DNA of 64,000 bases, from assembly GCF_040546025.1 (NCBI RefSeq), contig NZ_JBEPNA010000003.1, positions 124,001 through 188,000 on the forward strand, written 5' to 3'. Source of the DNA: Marisediminicola sp040546025. GTDB lineage: Bacteria; Actinomycetota; Actinomycetes; Actinomycetales; Microbacteriaceae. The position numbers and the translations under genes were made by a program. The notes under the pieces are model-generated. The model saw only the letters and a program-made list of their open reading frames with translations. It was not told the DNA's origin and did no database searches. This document shows, piece after piece, positions 57,867 through 64,000 of the stretch; the first letter of the stretch is position 1; each line of letters begins with the position of its first letter.

Positions 57867-58070
57867 CTACTCGAGAACGAACGTGACCTCGAGCACGACC
57901 TGCCAGCTCGTGACCTCGCCGTCGCTGATGATCGCAGTCTGGTCCTTCACCCACGCGCCCTCGATATGGCGCAGGGTCTCGCTCGCCCGCTTCACGCCGT
58001 CACGGATAGCGGCTTCGAAGCTCTGGTCCGAGCGCGAGGTGATCGTGGTGACGCGGGCGACTGACGACAT
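57867..58070 (-). CDS. Dodecin family flavin-binding protein
   Basis: 67-aa dodecin. The sequence VARVTTITSRSDQSFEAAIRDGVKRASETLRHIEGAWVKDQ and SWQVVLEVTFVLE gives the beta-alpha-beta-beta fold that assembles as a dodecamer storing FMN/FAD or CoA. The conserved Trp (GAWVKDQ) stacks on flavin. A stand-alone gene after the rpsO terminator. GGAGTC precedes the ATG. Confidence 0.9.
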   Translation of the reverse strand: MSSVARVTTITSRSDQSFEAAIRDGVKRASETLRHIEGAWVKDQTAIISDGEVTSWQVVLEVTFVLE

Positions 58071-58247
58071 GGTGACTCCTTTGAATGGGCATCGGAGCTT
58101 CTATCGAACCCGTCGACGCCACGCGCCGCAAAGGGTTGAGCGGATTCCGCGCATCCGATAGGGCCTCGCGCCGCGCAGGGGGTCGATCTTTTCAGTCGAG
58201 CCGCCCTCATGCACGGGATGGACGCGCGCGTGCGGCAGTCTTGACTC

Positions 58248-58403
58248 ATGACCTCACCGATCCCGCCGCGGGACGACGTCGCTCTGACGACGCTGCTGCC
58301 ACCTCGCCACCGCCACGTCGACGCGACGCTGCGAAGCGAGCTCTCGACTCTCGAGTCGGGACGGCTGTGGGACGCCGACCCGGAGACCCGCGAGGAGTTC
58401 TAG
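58248..58403 (+). CDS. Small 51-aa protein upstream of the aldo/keto reductase
   Basis: Open frame of 51 codons, MTSPIPPRDDVALTTLLPPR to the C-terminal LWDADPETREEF, ending 2 nt before the reductase ATG. Its last codons contain the GAGGAG that serves as ribosome-binding site for the reductase, so the two are probably translationally coupled. It is acidic at the C-terminus, with no membrane segment and no Cys. No family recognised; function unknown. Confidence 0.55.
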   Translation: MTSPIPPRDDVALTTLLPPRHRHVDATLRSELSTLESGRLWDADPETREEF

Positions 58404-58405
58404 AG

Positions 58406-59248
58406 ATGGCCGCCTCCAGCATCCCCGCCGTCCCGCTCAACGACGGGCAGAGCCTGCCCCCGATCGGCCTCGGCACCTTCGGCATGCGCGGGCCGAGCGG
58501 GGTGGCATCCGTCGTCTCCGGCCTCGAAGCAGGCTACCGACTGCTCGACACGGCACTGCGCTACGGGAACGAGAAGGAGGTCGGGGAGGCGGTGCGCGAA
58601 TCGGGTATCGATCGCGGCGAGATCTCGGTGACGACCAAACTGCGCGGCCGCAACCACGGCTTCTACGAGACTCTCGAGGGATTCGACGAGTCCCTCGCGA
58701 ACCTCGGGCTCGACTACGTCGACCTCTACCTCATCCACTGGCCCCTGCCCCGCCTCGGCAAGTTCGTCGACTCCTGGCGGGCGATGATCTGGCTCCGGGA
58801 CCAGGGCGCCATCCGCTCGATCGGGGTGAGCAACTTCACGCCGGCCCACATCGGGCAGCTCATCGTCGAGACCGGGGTCACCCCCGCGGTGAACCAGGTC
58901 GAGCTGCACCCATACTTCCCGCAGTCCGCCCAACGGGCGTTCCACGCGGAACACGGCATCGTCACCGAGAGCTGGAGCCCGCTCGGCAGGAAGCGCCGGC
59001 GCCTCGCCTCGGAGCCGATCATCGTCGGCATCGCGGCGGCGCACGCGGTCACCACGACCCAGGTCGTACTGCGCTGGCATCTGCAGCTTGGCGCGGTCGC
59101 CATCCCGAAGTCCGCCAACCCGGCACGGCAAGCGGCCAACCTCGACATTCTCGGATTCGAGCTCACCGACGCCGAGATCGAGGCCATCTCCTTTCTCGAG
59201 ACACGGCGCACGTGGTGGGCAGACCCCGACCGGCACTACGAACTCTGA
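58406..59248 (+). CDS. Aldo/keto reductase
   Basis: 280-aa AKR-superfamily NADPH-dependent carbonyl reductase (2,5-diketo-gluconate-reductase-like). The catalytic Asp and Tyr are in LLDTALRYGNEKEVGEAV, the Lys in VTTKLRGR and the His in YLIHWPLPR. SIGVSNFTPAHI and PAVNQVELHPYFPQ follow, and the cofactor site is IPKSANPARQAANL. GAGGAG is 9 nt upstream within the preceding small gene. Substrate unknown. Confidence 0.9.
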   Translation: MAASSIPAVPLNDGQSLPPIGLGTFGMRGPSGVASVVSGLEAGYRLLDTALRYGNEKEVGEAVRESGIDRGEISVTTKLRGRNHGFYETLEGFDESLANLGLDYVDLYLIHWPLPRLGKFVDSWRAMIWLRDQGAIRSIGVSNFTPAHIGQLIVETGVTPAVNQVELHPYFPQSAQRAFHAEHGIVTESWSPLGRKRRRLASEPIIVGIAAAHAVTTTQVVLRWHLQLGAVAIPKSANPARQAANLDILGFELTDAEIEAISFLETRRTWWADPDRHYEL

Positions 59249-59276
59249 ACCGGGAGCCTTCCGATGCCGCGCCCGC

Positions 59277-59501
59277 TCAGTCGCCGACCCGCACCTGCTT
59301 GACGCGCGACGTGTGCCCGCGCACGATCTCGACCCGGCTCTTCGACACCCCGAGGTGCTTCGCGAGCACCTTGACGAGGGCGTCATTGGCCGCCCCATCG
59401 ACCGCCCGCTCGTTGAGGTACACGGTGACCTCCGCCGTGCTGGTGGGCTCGACGAGCGGCCCCTTGCTGCTGCCGGGCTTGACCCGCACGGTGAGGTCCA
59501 C
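59277..59501 (-). CDS. DUF167 (YggU-like) protein
   Basis: 74-aa protein of the DUF167/YggU family: MDLTVRVKPGSSKG, NERAVDGAANDALVKVLAKHLGVSKSRVEIVRGHTSRVK. Small conserved alpha/beta protein with no established biochemical role. It starts 8 bp after the SulP stop on the same strand, so it is the third gene of the ArsR-SulP operon. Confidence 0.88.
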   Translation of the reverse strand: MDLTVRVKPGSSKGPLVEPTSTAEVTVYLNERAVDGAANDALVKVLAKHLGVSKSRVEIVRGHTSRVKQVRVGD

Positions 59502-59509
59502 GGGGTGGC

Positions 59510-61162
59510 TCAGGCCGGGTTCGGGTCCGTGCCGACGGCGCGCTGAACATGGCTGCGCGCGTGCTCGACCGCGGAATCGAGATCATCGAAGAGGTGGTTC
59601 TGGTGCCTCAGCGAGCCCAGCACACCGACGTGGGTCAGCAGGTTGAGGTGGCGTTCCTGCACGCCCTTGATGAGCACGGTGATCCCGCGCCGCTCGAGGT
59701 TCTGCACGATCTCGGTCACCACACGGGCGCCCGTCGCGTCGAGAACCTGCAGTTGGGACATCCGGATGATGACGACATGCACGTTCGTGATGAGGCTGAT
59801 GCGGTCGAGCACCCGCTCCGCCGCGCCGAAGAACAGCGCGCCGTCGAGCCGGAAAAGGGCGATCTGCTCGTCGCCGGCGACGATGACGCCCGGCAGCTCC
59901 TCCCGGTGCACCCCGCTCGAACGGGCGAGGGTGCGCAGCGCGAAGAACGCGGCGACGACGATGCCGATCTCGACGGCGACAATGAGGTCGACCGAGACCG
60001 TGATGATCGCGGTGACGATGAACACGATCGTGTCGGACCTCGTCGAGCCGACGATGCTGCGCACGGTCGCGACGGACACCATGCGGATGGCCGTCAGCAT
60101 GAGCACTCCCGCGAGGGCGGCCAGCGGGATGGCCGACACGGGGCCGGTGGCGAGGTAGACGACGCCGATGAGCACGATCGAGTGCACGATCGCGGCGACC
60201 CGGGTTCGGCCGCCCGACCGCACGTTGACCGCCGTGCGCGCGATCGCGCCGACAGCGGGCATCCCGCCGAAGAACCCTGAGGCGACCGACGCGAGGCCCT
60301 GGCCGACGAGTTCCCTGTCGGGGTCGTACGGGCCGGTGTCGGCGAGGGTCGCCGCGACCCGCGCCGACAGCAGCGACTCGATTGCCGCGAGTGCCGCGAC
60401 GGTGAGGGCCGGGCCGATGAGCACGGCCACCGTCTCCCACGACAGATCGGGCATCGACGGCAGTGGCAGCGACGAGGGCAGGGCACCGATCCGCGCGACG
60501 GGAAGCTCGGCGAGTTCGGCGACGACCGTGACGAGGATGATCGCGACGATCGATCCCGGCAGCTGGGGGTGGATGCGCGGGGCCAGGATCATGATCGCGG
60601 CGACGACGAGCACCATCGCGATCGGCCACACGGCCGCCGCCGGCGCGAGTGTCGAGAGGCCCTGGGCCGCCGCGACGGCGGCGTTGTCGCTCTCGCCTGT
60701 CTCGACCCCGAACGCGGAGGGGATCTGCTGCAGGAAGATGATCACCGCGATGCCGAGAGTGAAGCCCTCGATCACGGGCCACGGAATGTAGGTGACGGTG
60801 CGGCCGAGCCTCAACGCCCCGGCCACGATGACGATGACACCGGCCATCACCGCGACGATGGCGACGGCGGCGACGCCCTCACGCGCCACGATCGGCCCGA
60901 GCACAACCACCATCGCGCCGGTCGGCCCGGAGACCTGCACATTCGACCCGCCGAACACGCCGGCGACGATGCCCGCAACGATCGCGGTCACAAGCCCGGC
61001 GGCCGCGCCCGCGCCGGAGCTGACCCCGAACGCGAGCGCGAGCGGGAGAGCGATGATGCCCACGGTCACCCCGGCGACGAAGTCGCCCTTCCAGGTGCGT
61101 GGCACCTGGGAGTAGTCACGGATGGAGGGCAGCAGCGACGAGGCGTACCTCAGGGGTTTCAT
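59510..61162 (-). CDS. SulP-family anion transporter with STAS domain
   Basis: 550-aa membrane transporter. The sulfate-transporter core (residues ~20-400) has GDFVAGVTVGIIALPLALAFG, GPTGAMVVVLGPIV and the GFFGGMPAVGAIARTAVNVRSGGRT motif. The cytoplasmic STAS domain (~430-540) has VHVVIIRMSQLQVLDATGARVVTEIVQNLERRG. It carries sulfate, bicarbonate or an organic anion. It overlaps the ArsR-type regulator by ATGA. That pairing (regulator first) suggests substrate- or redox-responsive control. Confidence 0.9.
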   Translation of the reverse strand: MKPLRYASSLLPSIRDYSQVPRTWKGDFVAGVTVGIIALPLALAFGVSSGAGAAAGLVTAIVAGIVAGVFGGSNVQVSGPTGAMVVVLGPIVAREGVAAVAIVAVMAGVIVIVAGALRLGRTVTYIPWPVIEGFTLGIAVIIFLQQIPSAFGVETGESDNAAVAAAQGLSTLAPAAAVWPIAMVLVVAAIMILAPRIHPQLPGSIVAIILVTVVAELAELPVARIGALPSSLPLPSMPDLSWETVAVLIGPALTVAALAAIESLLSARVAATLADTGPYDPDRELVGQGLASVASGFFGGMPAVGAIARTAVNVRSGGRTRVAAIVHSIVLIGVVYLATGPVSAIPLAALAGVLMLTAIRMVSVATVRSIVGSTRSDTIVFIVTAIITVSVDLIVAVEIGIVVAAFFALRTLARSSGVHREELPGVIVAGDEQIALFRLDGALFFGAAERVLDRISLITNVHVVIIRMSQLQVLDATGARVVTEIVQNLERRGITVLIKGVQERHLNLLTHVGVLGSLRHQNHLFDDLDSAVEHARSHVQRAVGTDPNPA

Positions 61163-61545
61163 CGACCGGACCGGTCGGGCGCAGCGACGACGCCCGGCAA
61201 GGTCTCGGTCTGCTCGAGTTGCCGTTGCGTCGTGTGCAACACCTCGACGAGCAGCACCCGGGCGACGGCGAGCAGCTCGGCGACCTGCGGGTAGGCGAGT
61301 CGATAGAAGACCTGGCTGCCGCGGCGGTCGGCCACGACGAGATGATGGCGGCGGAGCACCGAGAGGTGCTGCGACAGGTGGGATGCTTCGAGGCCGGTGT
61401 CCGCGAGCAGGTCGGTGACCGAGACGTCGCCGGCCTCCGCGAGCTTTTCGAGCGCTCGGATGCGCACCGGATGCGCGAGCCCCTTGAAGAGGTTTGCCTT
61501 GACCTCGTAGAGCGGGCGGTGGGCATCCGTGAAATCGTCATTCAT
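61159..61545 (-). CDS. ArsR-family transcriptional regulator
   Basis: 128-aa winged helix protein. The HTH is HPVRIRALEKLAEAGDVSVTDLLADTGLEASHLSQHLSVLRRHHLVVADRRGSQVFYRL. The Cys motif of metal-sensing ArsR (ELCVCD) is replaced by DVSVTDLL, so it does not sense metals by that site. It leads an operon with the SulP transporter, overlapping it by 4 nt. The sequence before it contains a short AT-rich palindrome that may be its operator. Confidence 0.9.
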   Translation of the reverse strand: MNDDFTDAHRPLYEVKANLFKGLAHPVRIRALEKLAEAGDVSVTDLLADTGLEASHLSQHLSVLRRHHLVVADRRGSQVFYRLAYPQVAELLAVARVLLVEVLHTTQRQLEQTETLPGVVAAPDRSGR

Positions 61546-61566
61546 CGTCGGGCGTCTCTCCTATTC

Positions 61567-61587
61567 ATGACTTTATAAAACCATCAT
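61567..61587. promoter_or_regulatory. AT-rich palindrome upstream of the ArsR-type gene
   Basis: ATGACTTTATAAAACCATCAT, an imperfect palindrome (ATGA ... TTTATAAA ... TCAT) ~20 bp before the start codon and 25 bp before the divergent gene. Plausible ArsR operator by position and base composition; not proven. Confidence 0.4.
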
Positions 61588-61611
61588 ATCGTGGTGTGTG
61601 AGAATCGAGCC

Positions 61612-62061
61612 ATGGGAGAGCGCACTGAGTCGGTATTCGCGAGAATGGTGGGGTCGATCCTGCCGTCGCGGGGAACGGACGACGCCGGACGTGGCACGCT
61701 CGACGACTACGACTACAACCTCCGTCCCAAGAGGGCGAGCACGGTGATCCGGCTTGCTGAGTCGCGTGAGAACCAGGACGAACTCCAGCGCACGATCGAC
61801 CTCGGTGCGTCCGAGCTCTGGGCGATGATCTCGCGGCGGGGGCCGGAGGAGGAGCGCACCGACGCCCCGATGCCGGTGCGCATCTTCGCCGGCGGCCGGG
61901 TCAGCGGGATCGTCGGCCTCGTGCCTCGTGGACTCGAAGCGCCGGTCGACGATGCCCTCGGACGGCTCACGATCGCAGGCAAGCCGCCGCGCATCCCCGC
62001 CCAGATCATCAGCACGCGCGGTGGCCTGCGCGTGCAGCTCGATATCGGGCAGACGCGATAG
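61612..62061 (+). CDS. Unknown 149-aa cytoplasmic protein
   Basis: No family recognised. The sequence has no signal or membrane segment. The first half is charged (SILPSRGTDDAGRGTLDDYDYNLRPKRASTVIRLAESRENQDELQRTIDLGASEL). The second half alternates basic strands (MPVRIFAGGRVSGIVGLVPRG, LTIAGKPPRIPAQIISTRGGLRVQLDIG), suggesting a small beta-barrel, possibly HIRAN-like in its later part. Start at the ATG; a GTG 21 nt upstream is in frame. Divergent from the ArsR operon. Confidence 0.6.
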   Translation: MGERTESVFARMVGSILPSRGTDDAGRGTLDDYDYNLRPKRASTVIRLAESRENQDELQRTIDLGASELWAMISRRGPEEERTDAPMPVRIFAGGRVSGIVGLVPRGLEAPVDDALGRLTIAGKPPRIPAQIISTRGGLRVQLDIGQTR

Positions 62062-62100
62062 CCCTGTGAATCCACAGGCGCGCGATGGCAGGATGGGCCG

Positions 62101-62562
62101 ATGTTCCGCCGTCACCCCTACCTGAGCCTGACGACGTTCGCCTACCTGGGCTTCGTCGCCTGGATCACGCTCGGCCCGCAACCGTTCGACGACAACGACA
62201 ATGCGTTGATTTGGCGAGCCCTGCGATTCTTCGAACGCCATGACGCCACCGACTGGATCACCTACCAGCGGCTCGAGTTTCTCACCAACGTCGGCATGTT
62301 CATCCCCATCGGCATGTTCTTCCTCCTCCTCTTCGGGCGACGGATGTGGTTCGTTGCGGTATTCGCGGGCGTCGCGATGACCTTCTCGATCGAGTTCGTG
62401 CAGATCTTCCTCCCCGACCGGGTGAGCGACGTGAGCGACATCATCGCGAACTCCGCCGGAACCCTCATCGGGGTGCTGTTCACCCTCGTCGTCACCACGG
62501 GCGAGGCGAGGCGCCTGCGTCGGGAGGCGCGGCAGACCGAGCTCGCTGGTTCGCGCAACTAA
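62101..62562 (+). CDS. VanZ-like membrane protein
   Basis: 153-aa VanZ-family protein with about four helices. The N-terminal TFAYLGFVAWITLGPQPFD, EFLTNVGMFIPIGMFFLLLFG, FSIEFVQIFLPDRVSDVSDIIANSAGTLIGVLFT signature is clear. VanZ proteins affect glycopeptide resistance or envelope lipids in some species; most are uncharacterised. It follows the unknown 149-aa gene by 39 nt. Confidence 0.87.
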   Translation: MFRRHPYLSLTTFAYLGFVAWITLGPQPFDDNDNALIWRALRFFERHDATDWITYQRLEFLTNVGMFIPIGMFFLLLFGRRMWFVAVFAGVAMTFSIEFVQIFLPDRVSDVSDIIANSAGTLIGVLFTLVVTTGEARRLRREARQTELAGSRN

Positions 62563-62919
62563 GCGGGCACACCGAAAAGTGCAAGCGCTTGCAGCAGGAG
62601 TCATTCTCCGGCTGGGGTCTCCAATGTTGGTTTTTGCGCAGCACCGCGCGCCCCTGCTCCGCCCGCCCGCACCGCGATTCACGGGCCACCCTCGGGTCCT
62701 TGGTGCTAGAGTTGCGCGCGGAGCAGGCTGGCAAGACACTGGTCACCGGTGGTGAATTACTGAACTCGAGTCAGTGTTTTTCTACTGTTGGCCAGACATG
62801 CGCCCCACTCTTGGGACCTCGCACGGGCACGTTCGCGTGCCATCGAACCCGCTCCTGCTCCTTGATGAGCCGTCGCCCACACGGGGTGGCGGGCCTAAAC
62901 AAAGAGGAGAAACCCCCAT
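62563..62919 (+). other. Non-coding stretch, pnp leader region
   Basis: 357 bp between the VanZ-like gene and pnp with no gene I can support. It contains a perfect LacI-type palindrome at 62580, a GAGTTCAGTAATTCACCACC-rich segment with CACTG/CAGTG pairing (62738-62778), and the hairpin GGCACG-TTCG-CGTGCC (62826-62841). Structured leaders are expected for pnp, which is autoregulated through RNase III-type cleavage in other bacteria. Confidence 0.5.
62580..62593. promoter_or_regulatory. LacI-family operator-like palindrome TGCAAGCGCTTGCA
   Basis: Perfect 14-bp palindrome with the central CG and the TGNAANCGNTTNCA form bound by LacI/GalR-type repressors. It lies 18 bp after the VanZ-like gene and ~327 bp before pnp. 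No LacI-type gene is in the window. Confidence 0.5.
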
Positions 62920-64000
62920 ATGGAGGGTCCAGAAATCAAGTTCGCCGAAGCCGTTCTCGACAACGGTAAGTTCGGAAAGCGCGTCGTCCGGTTCGAAACC
63001 GGCCGTCTCGCCCAGCAGGCCCAGGGAGCAGTCGCTGCCTACCTCGATGAAGAGACCATGCTGCTCAGCGCGACCAGCGCGAGCAAGCGCCCGAAGGACA
63101 ACCTCGACTTCTTCCCGCTGACGGTCGACGTGGAAGAGCGGTCCTACGCCGCCGGCAAGATCCCCGGCTCGTTCTTCCGTCGCGAAGGTCGCCCGTCGAC
63201 CGAAGCCATCCTCGTCTGCCGCCTGATCGACCGGCCGCTGCGCCCGTCGTTCGTCACCGGGCTGCGCAACGAGGTGCAGATCGTCATCACGGTGCTGAGC
63301 ATCGCGCCCGGCGAGTTCTACGACGCCCTCGCGATCAACGCCGCATCGGCATCCACCCAGATCTCCGGACTGCCCTTCAGCGGCCCGATCGGTGGAATCC
63401 GCATGGCGCTCATCGACGACCAGTGGGTCGCTTTCCCGAAGTTCGAGCAGCTTGAGAACGCCGTATTCGACCTCACCGTCGCGGGTCGCCTCATCACCGA
63501 CAACAACGGCAACGACGACGTCGCGATCATGATGGTCGAAGCCGAGGCTACCGAGCACGCGTGGGGCCTCATCCAGGCCGGAGCGACCAAGCCCGACGAG
63601 GCCGTCGTCGCGCAGGGCCTCGAGGCCTCCAAGCCGTTCCTGCTGCAGCTGATCAAGGCCCAGGCCGAGATGGCCGCACAGTCGGCCAAGGAGATCGCCG
63701 ATTACCCCGTCTTCCTGCCGTACTCGCAGGCCGCGTACGACGCGGTGGCCGAGCTCGCGTACGACCAGCTCGTCGGTATTTACCAGATCGCCGCGAAGAC
63801 CGAGCGCCAGGACGCCGACGACGCGCTCAAGGACCGCGTCAAGGTCGCCATCCAGGAGAAGGTTGACGCCGGCCAGCTCGACGCCGACGTCTCCGCGATG
63901 GTCAGCGCCGCCTACAAGTCGGTCACCAAGACCGTCGTCCGCGGACGCATCCTCACCGAGGGTGTCCGCATGGACGGCCGTGGGCTCGCCGACATCCGCC
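62920..64000 (+). CDS. pnp: Polynucleotide phosphorylase, N-terminal part
   Basis: Partial: 360 codons before the right edge. PNPase degrades RNA 3' to 5' with phosphate and is part of the degradosome. The N-terminal actinobacterial sequence MEGPEIKFAEAVLDNGKFG starts the first RNase PH domain (FETGRLAQQAQGAVAAYLD, FFPLTVDVEERSYAAGKIPGSFFRREGRPS, RLIDRPLRPSF). It is followed by the all-helical linker (SAKEIADYPVFLPYSQAAYDAV) and the start of the second PH domain (RGRILTEGVRMDGRGLADIR). GAGGAG lies ~10 nt before the ATG. In this genome the gene has its own long leader. Confidence 0.97.
   Translation, partial: MEGPEIKFAEAVLDNGKFGKRVVRFETGRLAQQAQGAVAAYLDEETMLLSATSASKRPKDNLDFFPLTVDVEERSYAAGKIPGSFFRREGRPSTEAILVCRLIDRPLRPSFVTGLRNEVQIVITVLSIAPGEFYDALAINAASASTQISGLPFSGPIGGIRMALIDDQWVAFPKFEQLENAVFDLTVAGRLITDNNGNDDVAIMMVEAEATEHAWGLIQAGATKPDEAVVAQGLEASKPFLLQLIKAQAEMAAQSAKEIADYPVFLPYSQAAYDAVAELAYDQLVGIYQIAAKTERQDADDALKDRVKVAIQEKVDAGQLDADVSAMVSAAYKSVTKTVVRGRILTEGVRMDGRGLADIR

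Overview
High-GC actinobacterial chromosome segment, most likely Microbacteriaceae or a close relative. The grounds are: GC-rich codon use throughout, mycothiol-dependent formaldehyde oxidation genes, an actinobacterial LigD with the domain order Pol-PE-Lig, a MarP-type protease, a HelD/HelR-type ATPase, abundant GGATGC/GCATCC words, and several genes that look leaderless (a TANNNT box 6-9 nt before the ATG with no Shine-Dalgarno). The window starts inside a glycosyltransferase gene and ends inside pnp.

Layout. 0-9 kb: NHEJ repair pair (ligD, ku, divergent), an Ada/AlkA-type alkylation repair gene, and a tightly overlapping operon of ribokinase, FAD-linked oxidase and PrsW-type protease. 9-12.4 kb: HelD-like ATPase whose stop codon is the target site of a 940-bp IS5-family insertion with CTAG duplication. 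12.4-24.6 kb: ordinary metabolic genes (acyl-CoA dehydrogenase, esterase, apt, a flavin oxidoreductase, RNase H), a protealysin-like M4 protease with its emfourin-type inhibitor, followed by an array of GGGG-loop hairpins, and a MarP-like membrane serine protease. 25.0-29.6 kb: a three-gene operon of processive family-2 glycosyltransferase, membrane-anchored HlyD-like adaptor and GH81 endo-beta-1,3-glucanase lipoprotein, which I read as a beta-1,3-glucan (curdlan-like) synthesis and export system. 29.6-41.8 kb: baeRF-type protein, acyltransferase, three zinc alcohol dehydrogenases (one with its S-formylmycothiol hydrolase candidate), two diverged NERD-domain proteins, SOUL, PhoX-like and DinB-like proteins.

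42.4-57.4 kb is an accessory catabolic island. It combines a class I cytochrome P450 system (ferredoxin reductase, [3Fe-4S] ferredoxin, P450), homoprotocatechuate-type meta-cleavage enzymes (FAH-family, HpaD, HpaE), and an amine gamma-glutamylation set (glutamine-synthetase-like ligase, class I amidotransferase, APC permease, PLP amino acid decarboxylase, acetoacetate-decarboxylase-family protein). A MarR regulator sits in the middle, and related TTGTTC/GAACAA-type palindromes precede three of its transcription units. Two members are broken: an N-terminally truncated gamma-glutamyl-GABA-hydrolase-like gene and an aldehyde dehydrogenase with two frame changes and an internal deletion. Together the genes suggest uptake of an (aromatic) amine or amino acid, glutamylation or decarboxylation, P450 oxidation and ring cleavage.

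57.5-64 kb returns to core genes: rpsO with terminator, dodecin, a 51-aa small protein, aldo/keto reductase, an ArsR-SulP-DUF167 operon, a VanZ-like protein and pnp with a long leader that holds a perfect LacI-type palindrome. rpsO and pnp, usually adjacent, are separated here by about 5 kb.
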